Shown here: in pieces, positions 1 through 8,467 of the stretch | How positions within the stretch are numbered: position 1 is the first letter of the stretch | How the letters are laid out: the number at the start of each line of letters is the position of its first letter | From: Chloroflexota bacterium | Lineage (GTDB): Bacteria; Chloroflexota; Anaerolineae; Promineifilales; Promineifilaceae | DNA: 64,000 nt | Assembly (NCBI GenBank): GCA_018004935.1 | Contig: JAGNBF010000007.1 | Location: 55,750 to 119,749 of the forward strand | Direction of reading: 5' to 3' | Translations under genes and position numbers: made by a program | Notes under the pieces: model-generated | What the model was told of the DNA's origin: nothing | Seen by the model: the letters and a program-made list of their open reading frames with translations, nothing else | Databases searched by the model: none

Positions 1-93
1 CGTTTTAGTTACTTCAACGGATCTAGAACGGAGCAGATTAAAGACGACCTCTGGAAAATTAGTAAGTACCTGTATCCCCTACTTAATGGGTAA
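1..93 (+). CDS. C-terminal end of an unidentified protein (partial)
   Basis: An open frame enters from the left edge and ends at TAA 91-93, giving about 30 residues that finish in YLYPLLNG. Its mixed polar and aromatic composition looks like a real C-terminus, and the next gene on this strand begins only 226 bases later. Too little is present to name the family. Bases 94-319 hold no gene I can support; they contain a short relic resembling the GTTGAGCTTGTC-type repeat in inverted form near 205-230. Confidence 0.4.
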   Translation, partial: RFSYFNGSRTEQIKDDLWKISKYLYPLLNG

Positions 94-319
94 ACTCCGT
101 TCACGTTCTGCTATACGCACCCAGGTTGCCTGTGTTGCAAACATAGAATAGAATCCCGTCTGCTAAGCATCCTCGGTGGTCATCTACATAGTATGTTACA
201 GCAAGCCCATCCCCCCTTGATCAACTCAACTAAAATCTGCGTACCTATGCGACCACCCCTGATAGTCAGGGCGTGTCTGTCGTTTTCTACTACATCCCAA
301 TCAGACGAGGTTTCCGGTA

Positions 320-2389
320 ATGAAAGAGTATCTAACAAGCGCAATTCGTAACGTGGCTCTCGTATCACACAACGGCGCAGGGAAATCCACCCTGGTCGAA
401 CGACTGTTATTCGATACCGGAGCGACGACCCGTATGGGCAGTGTTCAGGCTGGTACAGCCGCCATGGACTTTGAAGAGGAAGAAAAAGTTCGCAATAGCT
501 CCGTCTCTCTGGCGGTTGGCCCTATTGAATGGCGAGATGTAAAAATTAACCTTCTCGATACACCTGGCTACATCGAGTTTGTAGGTGAGGTCAATAGTGC
601 CTTACGTGTTGTCGAAGGGGTCATGGTCCTGGTAGAAGCAGTTGCCGGTGTCGAAGTAGGCACTGAGTTAGTCTGGCAAACAATCAACGAGATGGGTCTG
701 CCACGCGTTATTCTGGTCAATAAAATGAATCGGGAAAATGTGCGTGTCACCCGGGTTCTGAACAGCATCAAAGAAAATCTGGAAGGCCGGTTTGTCCAAT
801 TGCAGGTTCCTATTGGCGAAGGCCCCAGCTTCAAAGGGGTTGTGGACCTGATTTCTATGCAAGCCCGGTTAGGCCACAAAGACGAACGTGGTCCCATTCC
901 TGCCGATTTGCAAGATGCGGTTGATGAAGCCCGGATGGCATTGGTGGAAGCGGCCGCGGAAGGAGATGATGATCTTCTAGAAAAATATTTCGCCGAAGAA
1001 GAATTGACAATGGAAGAAATCGTGCGCGGCATTAAATCAGCCGTCAAACAAGGGTTGGTGACACCCATCATGTTTGCCGCCCCTGAAGCCGGTATCGCCA
1101 TTATTCCGGTGCTGGAAGCCTTACGCGCCCTTATACCCGCCCCCGATGAACCCACCGTTAAAGCTACGAAAACCAACGACACAGAAATTGAGTTGAAAGC
1201 CAATGACAGCGCTCCCCTGGCCGCGTTTGTCTTCAAAACAGTGGAAGATCGTTTCGGCAAGTTGAGTTATCTCCGTCTTTATAGCGGCAAACTCTCTTCT
1301 GATAGCCGTGTATGGGACTCTACTCTCAACGCCGAAGTACGGGTAGGAACTTTAAACCTGATTCGTGGCGCCGAGCACCTGCCCATCTCTACCTTGCACG
1401 CGGGTGACATTGGGGCAGTCGTAAAACTTGGCGAAACAGCGACCAACAATACCATCTGTGATCGTGCCAATCAGATTTACTTGCCACCGATTGTTCAACC
1501 TGAACCATTGGCCTCTGTATCGGTAGAGCCGATATCCCAGGCAGATGTAGCCAAATTGAATACATCGCTAACCCGTTTGACGGGTGAAGATTTGACCCTA
1601 CGCTGGAAAACAGAAATGGCCACTCATCAGACGATTCTTTCTGGTATGGGAACGGTGCATCTGGATATTGCCGTTAAGAAGATGCAGTCTAAATTTGGTG
1701 TGGGTATTACGACCCATGTTCCCAAAGTACCTTATAAAGAAACAATCACCAAGATCGCCTCGACGGAGTACACCCACAAGAAACAAACGGGTGGGGCCGG
1801 GCAATATGCGCGTGTCTTCCTGCGGCTGGAACCTATCACTGAAGATACGCCGTTTGAGTTTACCTCTGAGATTTTTGGGGGATCTGTGTCGGGACCCTTT
1901 GTGGCGGCAACAGAAAAAGGTTGCCGTGCGGCCTCAGAAGAAGGTGTGCTCGCCGGTTATCCGACGACTGGGGTCAAAGTCGTCATCTACGATGGTAAAG
2001 AGCACCCGGTAGACTCCAAAGAAATTGCTTTCCAAATAGCGGGGCGTGAAGGCTTTAAACAGGCGGTGATGAACGCCGCTCCCGCTCTGTTGGAACCCAT
2101 TTATGAAGCTACGGTCACGGTACCCGCAGATAATATGGGTGATGTGATGAGCGACTTTAATACGCGTCGCGGCCGCGTTATGGGCATGGACCAACAAGGC
2201 AATAAAAGTATTGTCCGGGCTGAAGTACCCCTGGCCGAAATGCAAACCTACATGGCCGACCTGCGTTCTATGACTCAAGGCCGGGGTGTGTTTAACATGA
2301 AGTTCCTGCACTACGGACGCGTTCCGGGTCATCTGCAAGAACAACTCGTCGCCAAACTCCGCACCGAACACAAGAAAGAAGAAGAATAG
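320..2389 (+). CDS. EF-G-like translational GTPase (EF-G2 type)
   Basis: A full-length (689 aa) five-domain EF-G homologue. The P-loop reads SHNGAGKST (residues 16-24), the G3 motif is DTPGY (80-84) and G4 is NKMN (134-137). Canonical EF-G has AHIDAGKTT, DTPGH and NKMD. The switch I RGIT motif is replaced by RNSSVS. These changes define the EF-G2/FusA2-like branch, whose mycobacterial member is reported to bind GTP but hydrolyse it poorly; the missing switch II histidine fits that. Domain IV is present (VPYKETI near 467, then KKQTGGAGQYARV), so ribosome binding is plausible, but a role as the main translocase is unlikely. The start is set by similarity of MKEY...IRNVALVSH to the family; GAGG lies 11 bases upstream. 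A terminator follows at 2511. Confidence 0.88.
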   Translation: MKEYLTSAIRNVALVSHNGAGKSTLVERLLFDTGATTRMGSVQAGTAAMDFEEEEKVRNSSVSLAVGPIEWRDVKINLLDTPGYIEFVGEVNSALRVVEGVMVLVEAVAGVEVGTELVWQTINEMGLPRVILVNKMNRENVRVTRVLNSIKENLEGRFVQLQVPIGEGPSFKGVVDLISMQARLGHKDERGPIPADLQDAVDEARMALVEAAAEGDDDLLEKYFAEEELTMEEIVRGIKSAVKQGLVTPIMFAAPEAGIAIIPVLEALRALIPAPDEPTVKATKTNDTEIELKANDSAPLAAFVFKTVEDRFGKLSYLRLYSGKLSSDSRVWDSTLNAEVRVGTLNLIRGAEHLPISTLHAGDIGAVVKLGETATNNTICDRANQIYLPPIVQPEPLASVSVEPISQADVAKLNTSLTRLTGEDLTLRWKTEMATHQTILSGMGTVHLDIAVKKMQSKFGVGITTHVPKVPYKETITKIASTEYTHKKQTGGAGQYARVFLRLEPITEDTPFEFTSEIFGGSVSGPFVAATEKGCRAASEEGVLAGYPTTGVKVVIYDGKEHPVDSKEIAFQIAGREGFKQAVMNAAPALLEPIYEATVTVPADNMGDVMSDFNTRRGRVMGMDQQGNKSIVRAEVPLAEMQTYMADLRSMTQGRGVFNMKFLHYGRVPGHLQEQLVAKLRTEHKKEEE

Positions 2390-2510
2390 TCCCTATATAC
2401 GTCAGAAACCGGGTTTTTCTCTTGCAGAGCATGAGTTGGCCTGAGCAAAAACCCGATTTCTCTAGCAGGCTGTATCGTCACGAAGAGTAAACGATTGTTT
2501 GTCCAGCCAA

Positions 2511-2549
2511 AAGACCGCAGACATTTTTTGAATGTCTGCGGTCTTTTTA
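2511..2549 (+). terminator. Rho-independent terminator after the EF-G2-like gene
   Basis: Perfect inverted arms AAGACCGCAGACATT and AATGTCTGCGGTCTT flank a short T-rich loop and are followed by TTTTT. It sits 120 bases past the stop codon. Between them (2403-2470) are inverted copies of a GAAACCGGGTTTTTC-type repeat, related to elements at 34.7 and 53.4 kb. Confidence 0.85.
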
Positions 2550-2583
2550 GTAACCGTTTAGTCCAGAAACTATAGGGTCTTGG

Positions 2584-2698
2584 GGAATTCAGGGGGTTGA
2601 CACCAGATGTATGGGCGGTCTGGCCTTGTGCCTGTCCAGTGTGGGGCAACCACAAGGGTTGCCCGTACCCCGCGAAACCCCAAAGAACCAAATGACGC
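2584..2698. repeat. Dispersed ~110-bp repeat, copy 1 of 3
   Basis: The stretch from GGGGAATTCAGGGGG to CCCCAAAGAACCA recurs in reverse orientation at 15411-15522 and 53193-53306. The core contains GGCAACCACAAGGGTTGCC, an internal palindrome, and GGCCTTGTGCCTG. All three copies are intergenic and lie just past or before genes. Confidence 0.8.
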
Positions 2699-2778
2699 GC
2701 ACATCTCTGGTGATATCCCTTGCTATCCGGCCATTTTTAACTACAATTAATCTTAAGTAAGCGTCTAAAAATAATTTA

Positions 2779-2890
2779 GGTGGCACAGTCAGGAGACTGA
2801 ACACAGCAAATGGGGAAGTTATTCTTGGACAATTACTAAGTAATCGTTCGGAAATAAGATGGATGGCGCGGTCAGGAGACTGTCCACACC
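2779..2890. repeat. Two copies of the GGTCAGGAGACC hairpin repeat
   Basis: Copies at 2779-2807 and 2863-2890 follow the pattern GTGGCgCGGTC-AGGA-GACCGGCCAC, an imperfect hairpin with an AGGA loop. Further copies lie at 4879, 11392, 12097, 14823, 15795, 23489 and 60543. The flanking words (GTCTAAAAATAA before, GTTATTCTTGG after) are partly shared with the 12.1-kb copy, so the mobile or recombining unit is longer than the hairpin. The remainder of 2390-3108 is non-coding. Confidence 0.75.
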
Positions 2891-2929
2891 AAATCGCGAA
2901 GTTAATTGCGAATGATTACTAACTTGAGT

Positions 2930-2996
2930 TTATAGTTCAGAGCCAGAGCTAGAGGGTGTTCCAGAGTAATTTCCTCTCGCTCTAAACTCCAGTTAC
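2930..2996. repeat. Dispersed GAGCCAGAGCTAGAGG repeat, copy 1 of 2
   Basis: Starts AACTTGAGTTTATAGTTCAG and ends TCTAAACTCCAGTTAC, so the ends are inverted (GAGTTTA/TAAACTC). A close copy lies at 11888-11990, where the TCCTCTTGCTCTC part is duplicated internally. Confidence 0.7.
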
Positions 2997-3108
2997 TAAG
3001 CAATCGAATATTGCTATTTCTCGTGCAATTGGTCAAATCTTCCTACAAAAATCAGATATGGCTAGGATCCTCAAGTTTTGAGTGAATTCTACCGTTTATT
3101 CCTCATAA

Positions 3109-3210
3109 GGTGACATCTCAATAAGGCGTGGTGGAGTTGGTTGAGCTTGTCAAAGGCGGTTGGTTGCGACAGGCTCAACCAACCTCACCACACTTTATTG
3201 AGAAGATACC
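3109..3210. mobile_element. MITE-like element (GTATCTTCTCAATA family), copy 1
   Basis: Left end GGTGACATCTCAATAA and right end TTATTGAGAAGATACC are inverted. The interior carries GGTTGAGCTTGTC and its inverse. Other copies are at 8486-8584, 12332-12432 and 61039-61140. No target duplication is visible at this copy. It ends 22 bases before the start codon of the next gene, so it makes up most of that gene's 5' leader. Confidence 0.7.
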
Positions 3211-3235
3211 ACCGCACAAAAAAAGGAGAAGAATG

Positions 3236-4606
3236 ATGAAACGTATCTTGTCGGGTCTTGTTATTGTTCTAGCTGTACTATTCATATCCCACGTGGCGAG
3301 AGCCAACGCCCGGGAAGCATCTGCTCTCAGTTATAATTTCGTGGCCCCCCCCACGCCGCCTGTTTGTACCGCCGCCACCACCACAATATTTAATAACACA
3401 ACACCCATCGCCATTCCCACAGGGCCAAGTGTCATCACTTCAACCATTACCGTGAGTGGCGTTGATAGTTACCTGTGGGATATTGATCTAAGCACCGCTA
3501 TTTCACATACCTTCGCCGCCGATCTAGAAATGACTCTGCAATCACCAGCAGGTACGATTGTCACCCTATCAAGTGACAATGGCGCGGGCAATGATAACGT
3601 ATTTAGTGGTACATTGTGGGATGATGATGCCAATCCTGCTGGTCAGCTTCCATATGTAACAAATAATGGGTTAGCCACGGATAACGCTTATGTCAACCTG
3701 ACTCTGGCTTCTCCACTGGTGCCGGAAGAAAACCTGGCCGCCTTTGTGGGGGAAAATCCGAATGGCGTATGGACCATCACGATTGCGGATGACTTAGCGG
3801 GTGATGGGGGCGTGCTCAATCAATGGGCCTTGAATGTCACCACTTTGAATGATACACCTATAACTGCCGCCATCAGTGCCAGCAACACAACAACCGTGTC
3901 AATTCCCACGGGGCCAGCCGTTATCACTTCAACGCTTGTGGTAAGTGGAGCTGATCCATTCCTGTTAGATGTCAATATTACTACCGCCATCCAACATTCG
4001 TTTGCGGCAGACATGGATATTACCCTCATGTCACCTGAAGGCACTATTGTCACCCTGTCCACGGATAACGGGGCCGGTAACGATAATGTGTTTGATGGTA
4101 CAGTATGGGATGATGACGCCAACCCTGGGGGACAGGTGCCATATACGACAAACGATGGTCTGGTAACAGATCATGCCTATATCAATTTAACGCTGGCATC
4201 GCCGTTGGCTCCTGAAGAAGCACTTGGGGCATTTATAGGTGAAAACCCCAACGGTACCTGGACGTTAACGATTTCTGATGATCTTGCAGGCGATGGCGGC
4301 ACATTAGCGGGTTGGTCATTGGACATAATAACGGCCGCTTGTGCCACACCGACCCCCACAGCCACCAGTACACCGACCGAAACACCAACCAGCACACCGA
4401 CCAGCACACCAACCGAAACACCAACCAGCACACCAACCGAAACGCCCACTGCGGTGCCTACCAGCACACCAACCCAACCGCCCACCGATGTACAACTCAC
4501 GGGTGTTGGGGGGACGGGTACAACCACCACTCCCTGGATGATCATTGTGATGGGTGTGATTTTGTTCGCGGCCGCGATCCTCAACCGCCGTCGTCATTCC
4601 ATCTAA
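3236..4606 (+). CDS. Secreted, cell-wall or membrane-anchored protein with two P-domains
   Basis: The start at 3236 (alternatively the adjacent ATG at 3233) is chosen because AGGAG lies at 3224-3228 and a signal peptide follows (KRILSGLVIVLAVLFISHV). An upstream in-frame ATG at 3128 would translate the repeat element. Two copies of a proprotein-convertase P-domain (jelly-roll) follow, each with VITST..VSG, SPAGTIVTLSSDNG or SPEGTIVTLSTDNG, WDDDANP and a GENPNG.W.. ending. Then comes a Thr/Pro/Ser stalk (TPTETPTSTPTS...), the motif PTDVQLTGVGG, a membrane segment (MIIVMGVILFAAAIL) and NRRRHSI. Such tails are typical of surface proteins held by a C-terminal anchor. There is no protease domain, so the P-domains probably serve adhesion or stability. 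A paralogue follows at 5160. Confidence 0.8.
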   Translation: MKRILSGLVIVLAVLFISHVARANAREASALSYNFVAPPTPPVCTAATTTIFNNTTPIAIPTGPSVITSTITVSGVDSYLWDIDLSTAISHTFAADLEMTLQSPAGTIVTLSSDNGAGNDNVFSGTLWDDDANPAGQLPYVTNNGLATDNAYVNLTLASPLVPEENLAAFVGENPNGVWTITIADDLAGDGGVLNQWALNVTTLNDTPITAAISASNTTTVSIPTGPAVITSTLVVSGADPFLLDVNITTAIQHSFAADMDITLMSPEGTIVTLSTDNGAGNDNVFDGTVWDDDANPGGQVPYTTNDGLVTDHAYINLTLASPLAPEEALGAFIGENPNGTWTLTISDDLAGDGGTLAGWSLDIITAACATPTPTATSTPTETPTSTPTSTPTETPTSTPTETPTAVPTSTPTQPPTDVQLTGVGGTGTTTTPWMIIVMGVILFAAAILNRRRHSI

Positions 4607-4621
4607 TTACCTGACATAGCT

Positions 4622-4660
4622 AGAGATTGCGTCACTCCCTAAGAGTGACGCAATCTTTAG
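4622..4660 (+). terminator. Rho-independent terminator of the first P-domain gene
   Basis: Arms AGATTGCGTCACT and AGTGACGCAATCT with loop CCCTAAG and a short T run, 15 bases after the stop codon. Confidence 0.75.
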
Positions 4661-4687
4661 CTCTATCCGTTCTCTACTCCCCTCCTA

Positions 4688-4748
4688 CGAAAATGTAGGG
4701 CGATTTTGTAAATCGCCCGGTGGACGATTTACAAAATCGTCCTACAGA
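4688..4748. repeat. Long palindrome TGTAGGGCGATTT..., copy 1 of 2
   Basis: TGTAGGGCGATTTTGTAAAT is followed after a few bases by ACGATTTACAAAATCGTCCT, so the whole unit can fold on itself. A second copy, with GG instead of TG in the arm and the matching change in the other arm, is at 60178-60239. Compensatory change between copies suggests that the fold, not the sequence, is kept. The rest of 4661-5159 holds only a GGTCAGGAGACC hairpin (4879-4905). Confidence 0.75.
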
Positions 4749-4878
4749 TTTTCATCCCTCTTGGTGCGCCAAAGGCCCATGGGAAACTCCTGACAAACAA
4801 ACCCCCGCCTAACACCCAGTATCTATACAACTTAGGACTTACACGCTGTGGCCGGTGCCCCCACCCAGCCGCCACACC

Positions 4879-4905
4879 GAGCACGGTCAGGAGACCGGCT
4901 CAAGC
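4879..4905. repeat. GGTCAGGAGACC hairpin repeat
   Basis: GAGCACGGTCAGGAGACCGGCTC: a nearly perfect hairpin with an AGGA loop, same family as at 2779. It lies in the 553-base gap between the two P-domain genes; no gene is seen there. Confidence 0.7.
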
Positions 4906-5159
4906 AACCCCGTAAGTCCTATACTGACCCGTGATCTTAATCATCCGAATTTCTCATTGTCGTGAGATTATTTTAATCCAAAATTAATCTGGCTCTTGAA
5001 TAAAAATTTCTTTTAGCCAAAAAATCTTGTCATTTTCTGCCTGTCAGTGGTTTCTTACTTTGTCAGTTTCACTAACAACGAGTTTGTCATTAACCATCAC
5101 TCCCTACACCATTCCAGGCATTTATGACTCAACCGTTAGAAACAGGACGAGGAAAAATT

Positions 5160-6740
5160 ATGCGGAAAATTTTGTCCAGTGTTTTCATGTTAGTGATAAT
5201 CATTGCTTTCGTTTATATTGCCAGAGCTAATGCGATTGCGGCCGCAAACACACCCTTCAGTTTGATCGCCCCACCCGCCCCACCCGTTTGTACAACACCT
5301 ACCACAAACAGTTTTAACAACACCATTACCACAACCATTCCCGTCAACCAGGTCACTATCACCTCTACAATTACCGTGAGTGGGTTAAATAACTATCTGT
5401 GGGATGTTGATGTTATCACTTATATCCAACACGCTGTCTACCCTGCTTTGCAGTTTACCATTCAATCTCCTGCCGGAACCATCGTCACCTTATCTACGGG
5501 AAACGGAGATGGAGGAAGCGAAGGGGTACGGCGCACGAAAGCTATCGAAAACGTATTTAATGGGACATTATGGGATGACGATGCTGACCCAGATGGTCAA
5601 TTGCCTTACAGCAACAATGAAGGCTTAGTGACCGACCATCCTTATGATAGCGTGACATTGGCCTCACCGCTTGTACCCGAAGAAGCCCTGGCCGCTTTCA
5701 TGGGTGAAAATCCCAATGGGGAATGGGTTCTCACCATCTTTAATGATAGCAATGACACGGGAAGTCTCGATCAATGGGCTTTAAACATTACCACTCTGGA
5801 TGAGCCGCCCTTGACATCCACTACCAATGCCAGTAATAGTACGCCTGTCTCTATTTTCGATGCAGGTGTCGTTGTCACATCCACACTTGTCATCAGTGGA
5901 GCCGACCCCTTTTTAGTTGATGTAAATGCCACAACCGTTCTCACCCATACATTCCCCGATGATATTGACATGACACTTACCTCTCCTGATGGAACGGTGG
6001 TCACCTTATCTACTGATAATGGATGGGTCTTTGACGATGTGTTTGCGGGAACGGTATGGGATGATGACGCCAACCCGGGTGGTCAGGTCCCCTATGTTAC
6101 AAACGATGGTCTGGTAACAGATCATCAATACTTTGATTTCTCCCTGGCCTCCCCCCTCGTCCCGGAAGAAGCACTGGGTGCTTTTGTGGGTGAAGATCCC
6201 AATGGAACCTGGATATTGACGATTGTTGATGATGCTGACATTGATATCGGATTATTAAGTAGCTGGTCGTTAGAAATTACAACCGCCGCCTGTGCCACAC
6301 CGACCCCCACACCGACCAATACGCCAACCAACACACCCACCCACACACCAACCAACACACCTACCCACACACCAACTAACACGCCAACTAATACGCCTAC
6401 CCACACACCGACCAATACACCAACCAACACACCGACCAATACGCCGACCAACACACCCACCAATACACCGACCAATACGCCAACCAACACACCGACCAAT
6501 ACACCAACCAATACACCTACCAACACACCTACCCACACACCGACCAATACCCCAACGAGTACGCCGATTAACACACCCACAGAACTGCCCAGCAGTACGC
6601 CTACACCTACAATACCCCCGACGGATGTTCAGCTTAGTAGTATCCAGGGTGCAAGCAGTGAGGCAATATCGTGGGTGATATTGATAGTAGGGGGCGTGTT
6701 GTTCGCGGCCGCGTTCCTCAGCCGTCATCGTTCTATCTAA
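5160..6740 (+). CDS. Second secreted P-domain protein with a long Thr-Pro-Thr-Asn stalk
   Basis: Paralogue of the gene at 3236. The start at 5160 has GAGGA at 5149-5153 and gives a signal peptide (RKILSSVFMLVIIIAFVYI); an ATG at 5124 in the same frame lacks these features. Two P-domains are present, again with WDDDADP/WDDDANP and GENPNG/GEDPNG signatures. The first has an insert of about 10 residues (GGSEGVRRTK) in a loop. The stalk consists of about two dozen TPTN/TPTH tetrads, encoded by a 12-base tandem repeat at 6296-6600, much longer than in the paralogue. The C-terminus repeats the anchor pattern PTDVQLSSIQG, membrane segment, SRHRSI. It probably acts outside the cell; the substrate or partner is unknown. 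Confidence 0.8.
   Translation: MRKILSSVFMLVIIIAFVYIARANAIAAANTPFSLIAPPAPPVCTTPTTNSFNNTITTTIPVNQVTITSTITVSGLNNYLWDVDVITYIQHAVYPALQFTIQSPAGTIVTLSTGNGDGGSEGVRRTKAIENVFNGTLWDDDADPDGQLPYSNNEGLVTDHPYDSVTLASPLVPEEALAAFMGENPNGEWVLTIFNDSNDTGSLDQWALNITTLDEPPLTSTTNASNSTPVSIFDAGVVVTSTLVISGADPFLVDVNATTVLTHTFPDDIDMTLTSPDGTVVTLSTDNGWVFDDVFAGTVWDDDANPGGQVPYVTNDGLVTDHQYFDFSLASPLVPEEALGAFVGEDPNGTWILTIVDDADIDIGLLSSWSLEITTAACATPTPTPTNTPTNTPTHTPTNTPTHTPTNTPTNTPTHTPTNTPTNTPTNTPTNTPTNTPTNTPTNTPTNTPTNTPTNTPTHTPTNTPTSTPINTPTELPSSTPTPTIPPTDVQLSSIQGASSEAISWVILIVGGVLFAAAFLSRHRSI
6296..6600 (+). repeat. In-frame 12-bp tandem repeat coding the TPTN stalk
   Basis: About 25 units of ACACCGACCAAT and close variants code for Thr-Pro-Thr-Asn or -His. 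The third codon positions vary between units, so the array is not a very recent expansion. Length change by slippage would stay in frame and alter how far the P-domains project from the cell. Confidence 0.85.
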
Positions 6741-6754
6741 TCACTCAACCAGAT

Positions 6755-6797
6755 CACAGCTTGCGTCAATCTTCGTGATTAACGCAAGCCAAAACCA
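6755..6797 (+). terminator. Possible terminator hairpin after the second P-domain gene
   Basis: GCTTGCGT and ACGCAAGC are inverted around CAATCTTCGTGATTA, 15-50 bases after the stop codon. No T run follows, so intrinsic termination is uncertain. The position matches the clear terminator of the paralogue. Confidence 0.45.
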
Positions 6798-6878
6798 TAT
6801 TGACAACACCTTCTCCCTTTGTTATAGTTCCGCCCACTTCCGGTAACGGAACCCATTAAAAACCACATAGTTGTGAGA

Positions 6879-6998
6879 TTCTTATCCAGAGAGGTTGAGG
6901 GAACGGCCCGATGAAACCTCAGCAACCGCCCACAAGGGAAATGGTGCTAATTCCGGCAGGTGATATCCGCAAGGGTATGAGCCTGAAAGATGAGGAAG
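6879..6998 (+). promoter_or_regulatory. SAM-I (S-box) riboswitch aptamer
   Basis: Contains the S-box core in order: CTTATCCAGAGAGG, TGAGGGAACGGCCCGATGAA (start of P2/P3), ACCTCAGCAACC, GGTGCTAATTCC and GCAG, closing with GAAAGATGAGG. S-adenosylmethionine binding in this class stabilises P1 and promotes termination. A strong terminator follows directly at 7025-7060. The controlled gene is the PLP enzyme of Met/Cys metabolism at 7193, as expected for an S-box, so I predict repression when SAM is abundant. Confidence 0.95.
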
Positions 6999-7024
6999 AC
7001 GAACACGCTTATCTGTGTCTAACG

Positions 7025-7060
7025 CGCCTCTTCTGAAACTCTGGAAGAGGCGTTTTTTTT
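7025..7060 (+). terminator. Expression-platform terminator of the SAM riboswitch
   Basis: CGCCTCTTC and GAAGAGGCG form a perfect 9-bp stem followed by eight T. It lies 27 bases after the aptamer and 130 bases before the regulated gene. Confidence 0.92.
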
Positions 7061-7077
7061 GCCTCTTCACTGGAAGC

Positions 7078-7142
7078 GCTATTGGTTATGAGTATATTGG
7101 CGTATTGAGAACAATCACCAATACACCAATGCACTAATATAC
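7078..7142. repeat. Short-tandem-repeat hairpin (TATTGG/CCAATA arms)
   Basis: Left arm units GTATATTGGCGTATTG and right arm units CAATACACCAATGCACTAAT are inverted around GAGAACAATCAC. The same repeat vocabulary is used at 38884-38975 (inside the T-box leader) and 40885-40952. Here it lies between the riboswitch terminator and the start codon. Confidence 0.7.
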
Positions 7143-7192
7143 TTCCCCCCCTCTGGCTAAGTTGTCTCCGCTGTGTACTCAAGGAGCAGGAG

Positions 7193-8467
7193 ATGACAAC
7201 CACGACTGAAACGACCCAATCGGTGCACCTACTGGCGAGGGGTAAGTTGCGGCCGCATTCCCCCCTTACCCGCGCCGTTCATGGCAATCTGGCGGGACGC
7301 CAAGCCCAGCCCCATCACGCCCTCATCACCCCTGTAGTGCAAACCGCTACCTACACCTTCAAAAACACCGCCGACCTGTGTGCCTTCATGGAAGCCAAAC
7401 TATGGGGTGGCGACCCGGCCATGGCCGAACGAGGTGAATATGGCCGTTACGGCAACCCCACAGTGCGCTCTACCGAAAAACGGGTTGCCGCCCTAGAAAA
7501 TGGAGGAGATGCCATCCTCTTTCCCACTGGTATGGCCGCCGTGACCAATGTCTTGCTCTCCATCCTGCCCGCTGGGGCACACATCATCTTCACCGATGAT
7601 TGTTACCGCAAAACACGCCAGTTCTGTAACACCTTCCTGCGCCGCTTCGGCATTGAAAGCACACAAATTCCACTAGGCAATTATGACGCCCTTGAGCAAG
7701 CGATTCAGCCCAACACGCGCCTGATCATTAGTGAAAGCCCCACCAATCCATATTTGCGAGTGGTAGATTTGGAGCGGCTGGCAGAGATTGCCCGCCGTCA
7801 CCGGGTAAAGACGCTGATTGATGCCACCTTTGCCACACCCATTAATGTGCGGCCGCTGGATTACGGCATTGATTTAGTCATTCACAGTGCCACCAAATAC
7901 CTCAGCGGTCACAATGACATCATGGCGGGTGTGGCCGTAGGTGAAGCCGGGTTGATTCATGCCCTGCGGCAAAGTCAGGGCATGTTGGGCGGCGTTTTGG
8001 ATCCGCACGCGGCCGCGTTGCTAGAGCGTGGCCTCAAAACATTGGGGTTACGCGTGCGTCAACAAAACGAAACAGCCCAACGAGTAGCTGAATACCTGGT
8101 AAGCCATCCCAAAATCGAACAAGTGTGGTATCCCGGTTTGACCTCTCATCCCGATCATGCCGTAGCCGTGCGGCAAATGAGCGGTTTTGGCGGGGTAGTC
8201 AGTTTCACGGTAAAACCCGGTACGGGCGAACAGCCCTTAACCACCACCAGCCGCTTCATTGACGCCGTAACCATCCCCCTTATTGCTCCCAGCCTGGGTG
8301 GGGTCGAGAGCCTCATCGAACAGCCAGCCCTCATGTCTTATTACGAACTTTCAACAGAGGAAAGATTAACAATTGGGATACACAATAATTTGGTACGTTT
8401 TGCCATTGGCATCGAAGATGGGAATGATATACTGGCCGATCTGGAACAGGCCTTAGCCCAAATTTGA
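7193..8467 (+). CDS. Cystathionine gamma-synthase-type PLP enzyme
   Basis: A 424-aa Cys/Met-metabolism PLP enzyme (trans-sulfuration family). The PLP lysine is K235 in HSATKYLSGHND; other marks are YGRYGNPTVRSTEKRVAALE, FPTGMAAVTNVLL, SESPTNPYL and the C-terminal SLGGVESLIEQPA. The family includes cystathionine gamma-synthase, beta-lyase and methionine gamma-lyase, which motif reading cannot separate. Control by a SAM riboswitch favours a biosynthetic role in making cystathionine or homocysteine from an activated homoserine. AAGGAG at 7181-7186 fixes the start. Aspartate kinase follows on the same strand, which supplies the aspartate-family precursor. Confidence 0.88.
   Translation: MTTTTETTQSVHLLARGKLRPHSPLTRAVHGNLAGRQAQPHHALITPVVQTATYTFKNTADLCAFMEAKLWGGDPAMAERGEYGRYGNPTVRSTEKRVAALENGGDAILFPTGMAAVTNVLLSILPAGAHIIFTDDCYRKTRQFCNTFLRRFGIESTQIPLGNYDALEQAIQPNTRLIISESPTNPYLRVVDLERLAEIARRHRVKTLIDATFATPINVRPLDYGIDLVIHSATKYLSGHNDIMAGVAVGEAGLIHALRQSQGMLGGVLDPHAAALLERGLKTLGLRVRQQNETAQRVAEYLVSHPKIEQVWYPGLTSHPDHAVAVRQMSGFGGVVSFTVKPGTGEQPLTTTSRFIDAVTIPLIAPSLGGVESLIEQPALMSYYELSTEERLTIGIHNNLVRFAIGIEDGNDILADLEQALAQI

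Noticed and set aside
180..368. 62-codon minus-strand frame before the EF-G2-like gene
   Set aside because: It overlaps the well-supported EF-G2 start and has no ribosome site.
3128..3235. N-terminal extension of the first P-domain protein
   Set aside because: It translates a MITE-like repeat; the ribosome site and signal peptide place the start at 3233/3236.
4177..4597. Minus-strand frames rich in Val-Gly/Cys-Trp across the Thr-Pro stalk
   Set aside because: They are the antisense of a 12-base-type coding repeat, which leaves all frames open. The same applies to 6125-6728.
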